64,000 nt of DNA from Marinagarivorans cellulosilyticus (GCF_021655555.1 NZ_AP023086.1:4246685-4310684); one strand, 5' to 3'; positions 9,052 to 18,660 are shown, numbered from the stretch's first letter. The notes: generated by a model from the letters alone, not told the origin. Numbers and translations are program-made.

Positions 9052-9459
9052 TTAGAAAGGAATATCATCATCAAACGCCGTGCTGTTAAAAGCGCTAGTA
9101 GTAGGCGCAGGAGCAAAAGCCTCCTCTGCCGCCGGCTGCGCAACTGCAGGCGAAGCCCCTACGGCCTCGATTCTCCAGGCCTGCAAACTGGTAAAGCACT
9201 TCTCTGGCTTACCACCACCGGACCACAAACGACCCGAAAGGCTGAACGACACCTTAAGCTCATCCCCCTCTTTGTAGCCGTCGATAAGGGCGCATTTGTC
9301 TTTGATTAATTCCAAGGCAATGTGGTTGGGGTACGCGCTGTTCTCATCATCGCCTGTAAGCTTAATAACAAACTCTCTTTTGGTAAAACCGTTATTACCG
9401 TACTCGGTGGTTTCCCCAATGGAGTGAATGAGCCCTTGAATTTCAAACGTTTTCGACAT
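9052..9459 (-). CDS. DUF3127 protein with SSB-like acidic C-terminal tip
   Basis: The 135-residue protein has an OB-fold-like N-terminal part (residues 1-95, with TKREFVIKLTGD and the ELKVSFSLSGRLW strand) typical of DUF3127. An Ala/Pro-rich linker follows, and the last residues are FDDDIPF (129-135). That ending is the tip by which bacterial single-stranded DNA-binding protein recruits its partners. The aromatic pattern of true SSB is absent. A role in DNA metabolism is inferred from the tail; the substrate is unknown. It is monocistronic, with a strong terminator behind it. Confidence 0.8.
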   Translation of the reverse strand: MSKTFEIQGLIHSIGETTEYGNNGFTKREFVIKLTGDDENSAYPNHIALELIKDKCALIDGYKEGDELKVSFSLSGRLWSGGGKPEKCFTSLQAWRIEAVGASPAVAQPAAEEAFAPAPTTSAFNSTAFDDDIPF

Positions 9460-9655
9460 GCTGCTGCCCGCTAATAATTGTGAGTTGCGAACTTTACCAT
9501 CTTCATACGCATAAGGAAGAGCAAGCCCTCATGCTTGCGCAAAATTAACGCGCAGAGGGCTAGTGCTGTGCAAACAAAATGAGTAAGCGGCTACAGGTGT
9601 TAGCGGAAAAATGTAATACTTCAAAATAACATTTTTTCTTTAAGGGAATACAGTA

Positions 9656-10585
9656 ATGCATAAAATTGGAGCAACGCTACTGGTCAGCGCCAGACTAAGC
9701 GCATGCAGCTCGGACGAGGCGCAACCACCCTCAGAGACACCTCAACAAAGCTGGCGGCTAGTTGCAGCCGATTGGTGGCTGTTGCGTGGCCCTTATGGTA
9801 TGCAAATTAGTACAAAATATAGAACTACTTTGTTTGAATATGATGAAAGCGATGAGATTTCGCACATATCTTCAATTAACCTCGAACCCACCATCGACAA
9901 TAGCGCCGCGCCTACAGAAACGTCTGAAGAGAATTTATTGTCGTTTAATAGCTACCGTTTTTTTAATACCAGTAGTTCCAACTGGGATATTGTTGAGCAC
10001 ACGCTAGTGCAAGCCACGCAGGAAACACAACCAGACAGTGAATCGCGATTTATGACACTGTACACATTTCAATCTTGGGGCGACACTTCGAGTTTGAGCA
10101 GATTAACACTCGGTGATTGGGGTGGTGTGAACGAACAGTTAGACCCCAATTTCCCAGAGCCATCTGACTTTGATACGGTCGATAGTGACAGTGACTTCCC
10201 CAACTTTTCCGCTATGTTACCCACAACACAGCGGCACTACGATAATGGCAAAGTTAGTCAGGTTTTATATTTTGACTCCCACGATGAGAAGCCCTTTTAC
10301 CGACAGTCTATTAATTACGAAAAAAATCTCCTATCGAATATTCAACAGGCCCGACGAGTTGATTTTGGCAACGCTGAAAGCATTTGGGAAAACAGCGTAA
10401 CCTATAGCTATATTTATCCAACAGCTGCAACGGTAATGGTTGAAGTTACATTAGAAAACGCAATGGGGGAAATACAATCGTTTATGGCCAGCGCCACTTA
10501 CGAGCAAGCTAATTGCGGGCCAATGACAAAAGAGCGTAGTCAGAAAATGGTTCCGCAACCTTTTGCATTCTGCATTACACGGTAG
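9656..10585 (+). CDS. Putative lipoprotein, unknown function
   Basis: The 309-residue protein begins with a short hydrophobic stretch and a lipobox-like LSAC (Cys near residue 17), so it is probably a lipoprotein; an Arg inside the hydrophobic part makes the signal weak. The rest is acidic, rich in Ser, Thr, Asp and aromatic residues, with no recognised domain. It stands alone between two minus-strand genes, with about 195 bp upstream. Base composition looks more A/T-rich than its neighbours, which may point to later acquisition. Confidence 0.6.
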   Translation: MHKIGATLLVSARLSACSSDEAQPPSETPQQSWRLVAADWWLLRGPYGMQISTKYRTTLFEYDESDEISHISSINLEPTIDNSAAPTETSEENLLSFNSYRFFNTSSSNWDIVEHTLVQATQETQPDSESRFMTLYTFQSWGDTSSLSRLTLGDWGGVNEQLDPNFPEPSDFDTVDSDSDFPNFSAMLPTTQRHYDNGKVSQVLYFDSHDEKPFYRQSINYEKNLLSNIQQARRVDFGNAESIWENSVTYSYIYPTAATVMVEVTLENAMGEIQSFMASATYEQANCGPMTKERSQKMVPQPFAFCITR

Positions 10586-10709
10586 TACCTGCCGACCAAG
10601 CACAATGCACGCGCTCGACTTTTTCGATCTTTCTTATAGTGTTTCTGGGTACTCGTTTTGTGCCCAGAATTTAAAACAGTATGCTCCTGTTATAGCTCCC
10701 CCCCAAACA

Positions 10710-11213
10710 CTAAGCCGAATAAAAAGTGGCCTCTACGATTTCGAAGCTCGCCAAGCTTTTAGCGGCATCGCGGGCAAAGTCTTTGTATTCATTTTCGGCG
10801 CGGTAGATGGCTTTTAAATGTGCGCGTTTTTCCTTAGCCGGCAAATCCTTCCAAGCTTGTAAAATGGGGATGTGTTTAATTTTGGCGTTTACCTCGTCAA
10901 ACACGCGGTATGGCGCGCGTTGAGATTCCGTTAGGGAAAGGTAATCCATAAGGTTGCTAACGCGAATACTGGCTTCGCCTAACTCTACCTGCTCGGCCAT
11001 GTAACTTTTGCCAATAATACGAAGGCTATTGATAGCGTCTTCACGATTTTTGCTGATTTTGGCTTCTTGCTCGGCCAATAACAAAGCATCGCGCTTTTTG
11101 CGCAAATGCAGTTGCCAATGTAAAAAGCCCGCCACGGCGACCAAAGCCAAAATAATAACTACGCCAACAATAAATAAAACGGACTGTAATGTACTTTCAA
11201 ACATGTTTTTCAA
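10710..11213 (-). CDS. DUF2489 membrane-anchored protein
   Basis: The 167-residue protein has one N-terminal membrane helix (about residues 10-32), a charged coiled-coil-like part and the conserved SLRIIGKSYMAEQVELGEAS region of DUF2489. The family is widespread in gammaproteobacteria and has no established function. It is divergent from murI, with 117 bp between the two starts. Confidence 0.8.
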   Translation of the reverse strand: MKNMFESTLQSVLFIVGVVIILALVAVAGFLHWQLHLRKKRDALLLAEQEAKISKNREDAINSLRIIGKSYMAEQVELGEASIRVSNLMDYLSLTESQRAPYRVFDEVNAKIKHIPILQAWKDLPAKEKRAHLKAIYRAENEYKDFARDAAKSLASFEIVEATFYSA

Positions 11214-11330
11214 ACACCTTAAAACAACAAATAATTTTAGTTAGCTAAGCGGCGCGCCACTTTTACCTGCAAAACAGCATTAAAATTGTTACATTTGCCG
11301 GCTACCTACTTTGGATACCCCAACCGCACT

Positions 11331-12179
11331 ATGCACATTGCCTTTTTTGACTCAGGCCTTGGCGGCTTGAGCATTGTACGAGAGCTGTTCGAACACCCCC
11401 AAGCGCAAGGGCTTGGGGTTACGCAATGCAGCTACATTGCCGATACTGCCCAGTTCCCCTATGGCGATAAAGACGATGCTTGGTTGAGTGATCGTATTGT
11501 GCAGGTTATAGCTGCCAGCATAAATGCCATAAAGCCCGATTTGGTTGTGGTGGCCTGCAATACCGCCAGCACCCTGGCACTGGGCCCGCTGCGCGAGCAC
11601 TTTGCCATTCCATTTGTTGGCGTTGTACCCGCTATAAAACCCGCGGCGCAGCAATCGCAAAGCCATGTCGTTGGCATTCTGGCAACACCCGCAACCGTGG
11701 CGCGCGATTATACCGCACAACTGATCGCGAATTATGCGCAAGACACAAGTGTTCACTTATACGGCGCCGCAGCCTTGGTGGCTCAGGCCGAAAACAAACT
11801 GTTGGGCAACGCCGTAGACCAACACACAATAACCCGTGCCCTGCATGCTTTATTGGCACTGGATGCCACCCAAACCCTCGACACCGTTGTACTAGCTTGC
11901 ACCCACTTCCCGTTACTTCGCGAAGAACTTACCGCTGCCGCGCCCTACCCCATTCAATGGGTAGATTCAGGTGAGGCTATAGCACGCCGGGTTATGCAAC
12001 TGTGCGAAGGCGCTAAAGCCGCGCCGCTTTCAAGCGTAAACACACCGCTGCAATTAATTACAACTGGCGGCGAACTGGCCGAGCATTATGAACGCTTAAG
12101 GTTTAAAATTGGCCCCCAGCAAGGCACATACACGTTTGCCAGCCATAATGTTTTAGCTTTTAGCGATAGCTGTAAATAG
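11331..12179 (+). CDS. murI: Glutamate racemase
   Basis: From the ATG at 11331 the protein has 282 residues and opens with IAFFDSGLGGLS. The two catalytic cysteines are C76 (ACNTAST) and C190 (ACTHFP). It interconverts L- and D-glutamate to supply peptidoglycan precursors in the cytoplasm. An upstream TTG at 11286 is in frame but would add residues not seen in the family, so the ATG is preferred. The arsenate pair starts 74 bp downstream. Confidence 0.94.
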   Translation: MHIAFFDSGLGGLSIVRELFEHPQAQGLGVTQCSYIADTAQFPYGDKDDAWLSDRIVQVIAASINAIKPDLVVVACNTASTLALGPLREHFAIPFVGVVPAIKPAAQQSQSHVVGILATPATVARDYTAQLIANYAQDTSVHLYGAAALVAQAENKLLGNAVDQHTITRALHALLALDATQTLDTVVLACTHFPLLREELTAAAPYPIQWVDSGEAIARRVMQLCEGAKAAPLSSVNTPLQLITTGGELAEHYERLRFKIGPQQGTYTFASHNVLAFSDSCK

Positions 12180-12253
12180 CCACCAAAATGTCATAACAGA
12201 CATTCACACTAGCCAACACAAAGACTTGAACATTCGACCAAAAGAACTGATTT

Positions 12254-13261
12254 ATGACGATTAAAATAGGTATTAACGGCTTTGGCCGCATTGGGCGCTT
12301 AGTATTGCGCGCCGCTTTCGACTGGCCCGAAGTGAGCTTTGTACGCATTAACGATGTAGCAGGCAGCGCAGCAACACTGGCCCACTTGCTCAATTACGAC
12401 TCTGTTCACGGCAAATGGCAGCACGAAGCCAATGCCACCGACGGCGAGATAACGGTAGGCCAGCACCGCATTCGCTGCTCTCAAAATGCCGCCATCAACG
12501 ATACCGATTGGTCAGATTGCGATTTAGTGATTGAAGCCAGCGGCGTAATGCGACAAAAAAGCCTACTAGAAGCCTATACCAAACAAGGCGTTAAGCGCGT
12601 TGTTGTTACCGCCCCGGTTAAAGAAGAAGGCATTTTGAACGCGGTAATGGGCGTAAACCACACATTATTTAACCCTGCAGAGCACGCCATTGTAACGGCG
12701 GCCTCTTGTACTACAAACTGTTTGGCCCCTGTGGTTAAAGTGATTCACGAAAAGCTTGGTATTGTGCATGGCTCCATGACTACCATTCACGACCTCACCA
12801 ATACCCAAACAATTATTGATGCCCCTCATAAAGATCTGCGCCGCGCTCGCGCGTGCGGCATGAGCTTAATTCCTACAACTACGGGTTCGGCCACAGCCAT
12901 TACCGAAATTTTCCCAGAGCTTAAAGGCCGGTTAAATGGCCACGCCGTGCGCGTACCGCTGGCTAACGCCTCGCTGACCGATTGCGTTTTCGAGCTTGCC
13001 AAAGCCACCACCGTAGAAACCGTCAATGCACTTTTTGCCGAGGCCGCCCAAGGCGAATTAAAAGACATTTTAGGTTACGAAGAAAAACCATTAGTCAGCA
13101 TTGATTACCGCACCGACCCGCGTTCGGTGATTGTTGATGCGTTATCGACAATGGTCATTAACGACACCCAATTAAAACTGTACTTGTGGTACGACAACGA
13201 ATGGGGCTATGCCAACCGCACAGCCGAATTAGCGCGCTTTGTTGGCCTGCACGACCAATAA
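12254..13261 (+). CDS. ArsJ-associated glyceraldehyde-3-phosphate dehydrogenase
   Basis: The 335-residue protein is a GAPDH with the NAD motif GINGFGRIGR at the N-terminus and the active-site C152 in ASCTTNC. It lies 1 bp before arsJ. In arsJ operons this GAPDH uses arsenate in place of phosphate to make 1-arseno-3-phosphoglycerate, which ArsJ then exports. The tight linkage supports that role over a glycolytic one, although the enzyme could work in both. No arsR or arsC is seen next to it. Confidence 0.88.
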   Translation: MTIKIGINGFGRIGRLVLRAAFDWPEVSFVRINDVAGSAATLAHLLNYDSVHGKWQHEANATDGEITVGQHRIRCSQNAAINDTDWSDCDLVIEASGVMRQKSLLEAYTKQGVKRVVVTAPVKEEGILNAVMGVNHTLFNPAEHAIVTAASCTTNCLAPVVKVIHEKLGIVHGSMTTIHDLTNTQTIIDAPHKDLRRARACGMSLIPTTTGSATAITEIFPELKGRLNGHAVRVPLANASLTDCVFELAKATTVETVNALFAEAAQGELKDILGYEEKPLVSIDYRTDPRSVIVDALSTMVINDTQLKLYLWYDNEWGYANRTAELARFVGLHDQ

Positions 13262-13262
13262 A

Positions 13263-14477
13263 ATGTCGATAATTCCTTCCCTTAAGCTATCGGCGTTACA
13301 ACAATATGGCGTAATTACCGCCAACTATTGGAGCTTTACCTTAACCGATGGTGCTTTGCGCATGCTGGTGGTGCTGTACTTCCACCAGCTAGGTTATGGC
13401 GCGCTGGATATTGCCCTGTTATTTTTGTTTTACGAGTTTTTTGGCGTTGTTACCAATTTAGTGGGCGGCTGGTTAGGGGCGCGTATTGGCCTAAATAACA
13501 CCATGAATATCGGCATCGCATTGCAGCTAATAGCATTAACCATGCTATTAGCACCCACGCATTGGCTTAACATTCCGTGGGTGATGGCCGCTCAGGCGTT
13601 GTCGGGCATTGCCAAAGATCTAAATAAAATGAGCGCCAAAAGTGCCATCAAACAACTGGTGCCCCACAAAGCACAAGGCAAATTATTTAAGTGGGTGGCC
13701 ATTCTTACGGGATCAAAAAATGCATTAAAAGGGCTAGGCTTTTTTATTGGTGCATTGTTGCTAAGCCTTTGGGGCTTTAGTGGCGCTATTGTAGCCATGA
13801 TTATTTTATTAGCCGGCACATTGTTTAGCAGCTTGCTATTGCTGAATAAAAACCTTGGCCAAAGCCAACAAAAAGCGAAGTTTACGCAACTGTTGTCTAA
13901 ATCACCGGCAATTAATGCTTTATCGCTTTCGCGGTTATTTTTATTTGCCTCGCGGGACGTTTGGTTTGTCGTTGCCCTACCTGTATTTTTAAGCCACTAC
14001 TGGTCCTGGAGCCCAGCCATGGTAGGTGGCTTTTTTGCCGCTTGGGTTATTGCCTATGGCTTTATACAAACACTAACGCCCACAATAATTCGCAAACGCC
14101 TACCCGATGGCAAACTTAGCGCCCAATGGGCTTTTGCCTTAGCGGTAATACCGGCAGCCCTTACGCTACTCATTAGCCAAGCCAGTGCCAATGATGCGCT
14201 TTTTAGCGTAGTGTTTATTTTGGGGTTATTTGTTTTTGGTGCTGTCTTTGCGGTTAACTCGTCCATGCATTCGTATTTAATCGTGCGCTTAGCGACCCAC
14301 GACGGCACCTCGTTAGATGTGGGTTTTTATTATATGGCCAATGCCGCTGGCCGCTTGCTAGGTACGGTTTTATCGGGGGCGGTATTTCAATGGTGGGGGC
14401 TAGAGGCTTGCCTGTGGGTTTCAAGTGGCTTTGTATTAATTGCAGCATTTGCTGCTGGCACAGTTAAAACGCAATAA
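13263..14477 (+). CDS. arsJ: Organoarsenical (1-arseno-3-phosphoglycerate) efflux MFS transporter ArsJ
   Basis: The ATG at 13263 follows the GAPDH stop by 1 bp, giving 404 residues and about 12 membrane segments. The regions TANYWSFTLTDGALRMLVV, FYEFFGVVTNLVGGWLGA and ALSGIAKDLNKMSAKSAIK are typical of ArsJ. The pump removes the unstable arsenate ester made by the upstream GAPDH, giving arsenate resistance without reduction. It converges with the DUF2802 gene (9 bp between the stops). Confidence 0.9.
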   Translation: MSIIPSLKLSALQQYGVITANYWSFTLTDGALRMLVVLYFHQLGYGALDIALLFLFYEFFGVVTNLVGGWLGARIGLNNTMNIGIALQLIALTMLLAPTHWLNIPWVMAAQALSGIAKDLNKMSAKSAIKQLVPHKAQGKLFKWVAILTGSKNALKGLGFFIGALLLSLWGFSGAIVAMIILLAGTLFSSLLLLNKNLGQSQQKAKFTQLLSKSPAINALSLSRLFLFASRDVWFVVALPVFLSHYWSWSPAMVGGFFAAWVIAYGFIQTLTPTIIRKRLPDGKLSAQWAFALAVIPAALTLLISQASANDALFSVVFILGLFVFGAVFAVNSSMHSYLIVRLATHDGTSLDVGFYYMANAAGRLLGTVLSGAVFQWWGLEACLWVSSGFVLIAAFAAGTVKTQ

Positions 14478-14486
14478 GGGTTAAGC

Positions 14487-14891
14487 CTACGCTTCTGCGG
14501 GGTTTTCGGCAAAGCCTTGGGCACACAGCTTACGCATTAAATGGGCTTCTGAGCGCGAAATTCCACAAGTGGCGGCAATGGCTTCTTCATCGGCGCCCTC
14601 TTCCACCATTTGCGTGGCTTGCGTGTACGAAAAGGGTTGCTCGACGACGGGCTCTGGCTGAGGAGCTTCGATTAAAGATTTGAACCGGCGCTCTAGCCGT
14701 AACATGCGCTGCCCCATGCCATAGCTACCTTGCAACGCAAGGTGTTGATCTTTTTTTAACACTGCCAGCTCTTCGCGCAGCTGTGCGCAATCTTGCGCGA
14801 TTGTTTTTAAGCGGCGGCGCAGCCAAAGCCAAATACCGCTAAAGCCAATAATGGCAACGGCAATAATAATTAGACTTTGCACTGCGTTCAC
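14487..14891 (-). CDS. DUF2802 protein of the flagellar/chemotaxis cluster
   Basis: The 134-residue protein has an N-terminal membrane helix (about residues 5-24), a charged coiled coil, and a C-terminal DUF2802 part (residues 88-130) that resembles a small helix-turn-helix (EEGADEEAIAATCGISRSEA). It is the last gene of the minus-strand chemotaxis block, 18 bp after cheW, a position it also has in Pseudomonas. The function is not established. Confidence 0.82.
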   Translation of the reverse strand: MNAVQSLIIIAVAIIGFSGIWLWLRRRLKTIAQDCAQLREELAVLKKDQHLALQGSYGMGQRMLRLERRFKSLIEAPQPEPVVEQPFSYTQATQMVEEGADEEAIAATCGISRSEAHLMRKLCAQGFAENPAEA

Positions 14892-14909
14892 GTTAGTACT
14901 CCAAGGACG

Positions 14910-15395
14910 TTAAAAGCCGCCTATTGCAGCCCACTCTTCGTCCGTAATTAGTTTATCCAATTCGATGAGTATGAGTAACTCGTTGTTTTTATGGCAAACA
15001 CCCTGAATAAATTTCGCGCTTTCTTCGTTGCCGACATTAGGCGCAGTTTCTATTTCGGACTGCCGTAAATACACAACTTCGGCCACACTATCGACCAATA
15101 TGCCCACTACGTTTTTTTCGGCTTCAATAATAACGATGCGAGTATTATCTGTTAGCTCGCCAGGCGTTAAACCAAAGCGATTGCGCGTATCAATAACGGT
15201 AACCACATTGCCGCGTAAATTAATAATGCCAATAACATAATGCGGCGCCCCTGGCACTGGCGCGATCTCGGTATAACGCAATACTTCTTGAACCTGCATT
15301 ACATTGACGCCGTAGGTTTCCCCGGCTAGGTGAAAAGTCACCCACTGCAATACGGGATCTTCACTGATTTTTGAATTTGTTAGTTGCGTCGCCAT
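14910..15395 (-). CDS. cheW: Chemotaxis coupling protein CheW
   Basis: The 161-residue protein is a single CheW domain that couples chemoreceptors to CheA at the membrane. Typical stretches are QVQEVLRYTEIAPVPGAP, GIINLRGNVVTVIDTR and GILVDSVAEVV. The start at 15395 is chosen because GAGGA lies 8 bp upstream; the ATG at 15404 would sit directly on that site. It is separated by 122 bp from the upstream CheW-domain gene. Confidence 0.95.
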   Translation of the reverse strand: MATQLTNSKISEDPVLQWVTFHLAGETYGVNVMQVQEVLRYTEIAPVPGAPHYVIGIINLRGNVVTVIDTRNRFGLTPGELTDNTRIVIIEAEKNVVGILVDSVAEVVYLRQSEIETAPNVGNEESAKFIQGVCHKNNELLILIELDKLITDEEWAAIGGF

Positions 15396-15517
15396 GTACC
15401 ACATCCTCGAGCAAAGAAGCTGTCAATATTAAATCGTTACTCCTTCAACTATAGACGACAGCAGCATCTGTGCCAGTCGCCATAACACAACTTGAGCATT
15501 GTTTTTGCGGCAGGAAA

Positions 15518-16813
15518 TTAGCGCGAAAGGAGCTTTAACAAAGCGGGGGTATCAACCAATACACACATATGCTGCTTAATAGCGCCGGCCAACCACGGGC
15601 TTGCGGCACTGAGCGGGCGCCACTGCACATCGGTAGTGCCAATGGTTACGGGGTTAGCCACGCTATCGACTGCAAACGCCCACTGGCTATCGGCTATTGA
15701 TAAAAGGTGTATATCTTCGTCGGTATTCAAGCGGTTGGGTCTATCGGGCGTAAAAAAAGCCCCCGCATCAATGACTTTTAATTGACCTTGCGTCAAAGGT
15801 TTAACGCCAATGACCCAAGGCGGCAAACCCGGCACTTGGTTTAGTGGCGCGTTTTGCAAATAAATATGCCCCAAAGCGATAAGAGGGATCGCCAAGGTAA
15901 CCCCACGCGCACTAAACAATAAAACATCAAACCGCGATTGACCCCAATCGGGCAATTGTTGTATCCAGTGCTCGCGATAATTAGGCACTGCAGGTGCTGT
16001 TAATGCTGAATCTTTGGGCTCGCTGGCTTGCGGTACTTGATGCGTGGTATTGAGTGGCGCAACAGCCTTATCGGGTAGCTCTTCAGGCAGCTTATTATCA
16101 ACTATTGCCGCCACCTCTTCGCGTGGCACTGCCGGCGGTATTACTGGGGCAGCAATTACTGCAGGCGCTTCTGGCTCAATCGGTACAGTTTTGGGCGCAA
16201 GTTCAATGTTGGGAGCTAGCTCAATGCTGGGTGCCAGTGCCCTATCAGGCGCCGGTTCAACATTGGGCACACTTTCGCCGAGTGGCTCTGGCGCGATAAG
16301 CAGCTTTTGGTCGAGCAGTTTTTGCAGCCCTTTTTTTTGCTCGTCACTTAAGGGCACATCGCTTGGTATTTGCTCTGCCGTTATGCGTACAATTGGTTCG
16401 GCATGGGCTTGTTGCGGCGCAGCTAAAGGCTTAGGTGGGCTTACAGGGTTATTAGCAGGGCTGCGATTTTCCCATTCTTCAAAAGAAGGCTGTGCAGGTA
16501 CGGGCTGGGTTGTTGCCGGTGCTGGTGTAGGTGCTGCTTGTTCTGGTGTAGATGTTTGTGGCGATGCTTGTACCTGTTTTGGCTGTTCTGGTTTTGCTTC
16601 TACTGCTTTTGGCTCGATGGCTACTACAGCCGCCGGCTGGCTGTTTTGAGCTGCTGCGCTTTGATCTTCGTCAGCGTTATTGTCGCCCTCCTCTAAAGTA
16701 TCCGTGCCTAAAAACAGGCTCGACATATAATCCTGCAGCGCATCGTCCCCCAAGGGGGCGGCAGCTAGATTGTTATCGTTTTCTGGCGGCGGTATGGGCA
16801 TAAGCTTATACAT
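15518..16813 (-). CDS. CheW-domain protein with long Pro/Ala-rich N-terminal region
   Basis: The 431-residue protein has a low-complexity region rich in Pro, Ala, Glu and Gln (about residues 20-275) and a C-terminal CheW-like domain (about 290-430, with VTLAIPLIALGHIYLQNAPLN, PPWVIGV and AVDSVANPV). The low-complexity part contains short repeats of the type IELAP. A second, extended CheW-like gene between parA and cheW is normal for the Pseudomonas-type cluster. It may help to place the array through ParC-like ParA. A second ATG at 16801 is an alternative start; no ribosome binding site decides. Confidence 0.82.
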   Translation of the reverse strand: MYKLMPIPPPENDNNLAAAPLGDDALQDYMSSLFLGTDTLEEGDNNADEDQSAAAQNSQPAAVVAIEPKAVEAKPEQPKQVQASPQTSTPEQAAPTPAPATTQPVPAQPSFEEWENRSPANNPVSPPKPLAAPQQAHAEPIVRITAEQIPSDVPLSDEQKKGLQKLLDQKLLIAPEPLGESVPNVEPAPDRALAPSIELAPNIELAPKTVPIEPEAPAVIAAPVIPPAVPREEVAAIVDNKLPEELPDKAVAPLNTTHQVPQASEPKDSALTAPAVPNYREHWIQQLPDWGQSRFDVLLFSARGVTLAIPLIALGHIYLQNAPLNQVPGLPPWVIGVKPLTQGQLKVIDAGAFFTPDRPNRLNTDEDIHLLSIADSQWAFAVDSVANPVTIGTTDVQWRPLSAASPWLAGAIKQHMCVLVDTPALLKLLSR

Positions 16814-16898
16814 CTCGCATTATGATGAAATGAAGCGATCGGTCGCAGCATTGCTAGCAGTATAGTTGGCACTGGCCCAAGTAAGCGGGCAGTCGTCG

Positions 16899-17705
16899 CT
16901 AATTTGCTGTTTTTTGCGATTCGCCGCCGGTAAGCACTCGATGGTCAATCAACTGCCGATAAAGCTGTTGGTAACATGCCACTGCAGCACTTGAAGGCGC
17001 AAATAAATGAGGCGGCACGCCGGCTTTGCTGGCATCGCGCACCCGCGTATCGATAACGACCTTACCCTGCCATACCTGATCACCATATTCGTTACGCAAC
17101 ACCCGCAAACTTTGTACGCCAGCTTGCGTACGGCGATCAAACATCGTGGGCACAATAACGTAAGGCAACGGTTTAGGGCGCGAGCGGGCCAGCATTTTTA
17201 GCGTGTGCAGCATGCGCTCTAGGCCTTTAATGGCTAGGTGCTCTGTTTGCACAGGAATAATCAGCTGATGGCAGGCAGCCAAAGCATTAATCATTAAAAC
17301 CCCTAATACTGGCGGGCAATCGAGTACGACTAAGTCGTAGTCTTCTTTTACCTGCGCCATCGCTTTTGATATCACCATGCCTAAGCCTTCACAGGCATGC
17401 ATTTGCCGCTCTAGGGTGGCTAAAGCGGTTGCCGCCGGCAATAATTGCAGGGTTTTTAAGGGTGTAACGCGCACCAGCCCATGCACTAATTCGCTATTGA
17501 GCTGGTCTTTTTTTTCGAACAAGGTATAGCTGCTTTTGTGGGTATAGTCCGGTTCTTGCCGAAAATACATACTTAACGAACCATGCGGATCGAGGTCCAC
17601 CATCAGTACTCGCTTGCCCTCACTGGCCGCAATGCCCGCTAGTGCAACGGTGGTCGAGGTTTTACCTACACCTCCTTTTTGATTTGCTACCGTCCAGATT
17701 TCCAT
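16899..17705 (-). CDS. ParA-family ATPase of the chemotaxis cluster (ParC-like)
   Basis: The 268-residue protein has the deviant Walker A motif NQKGGVGKTSTT, the Walker B-type VVLDCPP, and DLDPHGSL. In Vibrio and Pseudomonas the ParA homologue encoded in this cluster (ParC) places chemotaxis arrays at the cell pole and passes them to daughters; that role is inferred from position. The start at 17705 has AGGG 6 bp upstream; the earlier ATG at 17720 has none. Confidence 0.88.
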   Translation of the reverse strand: MEIWTVANQKGGVGKTSTTVALAGIAASEGKRVLMVDLDPHGSLSMYFRQEPDYTHKSSYTLFEKKDQLNSELVHGLVRVTPLKTLQLLPAATALATLERQMHACEGLGMVISKAMAQVKEDYDLVVLDCPPVLGVLMINALAACHQLIIPVQTEHLAIKGLERMLHTLKMLARSRPKPLPYVIVPTMFDRRTQAGVQSLRVLRNEYGDQVWQGKVVIDTRVRDASKAGVPPHLFAPSSAAVACYQQLYRQLIDHRVLTGGESQKTAN

Positions 17706-17811
17706 CTGCGCCCTACCCATTTCACGCCATTATTCAGACTTATTCATAAAGCCCAAACAAGTTTAATGCCAATACAAAAAAAGCTATGAGGGTAATAAGA
17801 ATTAGAAGAGT

Positions 17812-18660
17812 TTATTCTTCGCCGCCAGTAAATTTGAGGCCGCCATTGGCCTTGCGCGCGGGGTCTATGCCTTTTGTTTTTAAACGTTCGGCTAATGTAT
17901 TTATTTTTTGTGTTGTTGCTTCTAGATTTTTGCTTAGCGCAATAGACGCCGTTGCAGCTTGTGGCGCTGCGGTTTGTGACGCAGGGGCTTTAGGCGCTGA
18001 GTTACCGGCATTAACCGGCGCGATATACAAAGGTTTATTTTCTACTTTAATAACAACACGACGATTTTTTTGCCTGCCCGCAACGGTCGAGTTATCGGCT
18101 ACCGGTGAGTATTCACCAAAACCTACGGCTCGAAAGCGCGTCCCTTGTATAGCGTGATTAAGCGTTAAATAATTTACAATAGCTACGGCTCTAGCGCTTG
18201 ATAAAGCCCAATTATTGGCATATTGCGCAGTATTAATCGGTTGGTTATCGGTGTGACCTTCTATTTCTACTACGCCCTCGGTTGTTGCTAGCCAATCGGC
18301 TAAGGCATCGAGTTGTTGTTTGGCCGACGTTTTTAAATCGGCGCTGCCACTGGCAAATACGGTTTCACTCGCGACCTCTAAGTACAACCACTCCCCTTGT
18401 GCCTCCACTTCAAATTCGGTATCGATTAATAATGGTATATCACCCGAGGTTAACGCAGGCGTTACTGGGCCATTAGATTCAGGTGCTTTAGTGCTGGAAA
18501 ACTTTTCTTGTAAGGCTGTGATAACTTCGGCTTTTTTATCGGCCTCCATCGAGGCAACAGCGTACATAACAATAAAAAAACCCAACAATAATGTCAGTAA
18601 ATCGGCATAACTTATTTGCCAGCGATCTGGGCCTGTTAATTGTTGCTGGCGGGAACTCAT
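17812..18660 (-). CDS. motD: Flagellar motor stator protein MotD (MotB-type)
   Basis: The 282-residue protein has one membrane helix carrying the proton-binding Asp (D20 in SYADLLTLLLGFF) and an OmpA-type peptidoglycan-binding domain (about residues 110-210, with IEGHTDNQPIN and NWALSSARA). The C-terminal about 70 residues are extra, Ala/Lys-rich and probably disordered. It overlaps motC by 4 bp. MotCD is the second stator set of Pseudomonas-type bacteria, linked there to swarming and viscous swimming. Confidence 0.92.
   Translation of the reverse strand: MSSRQQQLTGPDRWQISYADLLTLLLGFFIVMYAVASMEADKKAEVITALQEKFSSTKAPESNGPVTPALTSGDIPLLIDTEFEVEAQGEWLYLEVASETVFASGSADLKTSAKQQLDALADWLATTEGVVEIEGHTDNQPINTAQYANNWALSSARAVAIVNYLTLNHAIQGTRFRAVGFGEYSPVADNSTVAGRQKNRRVVIKVENKPLYIAPVNAGNSAPKAPASQTAAPQAATASIALSKNLEATTQKINTLAERLKTKGIDPARKANGGLKFTGGEE

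Noticed and set aside
16044..16649. 201-codon plus-strand open frame, Ser/Gly-rich
   Set aside because: It is the antisense reading of the low-complexity part of the CheW-domain gene.
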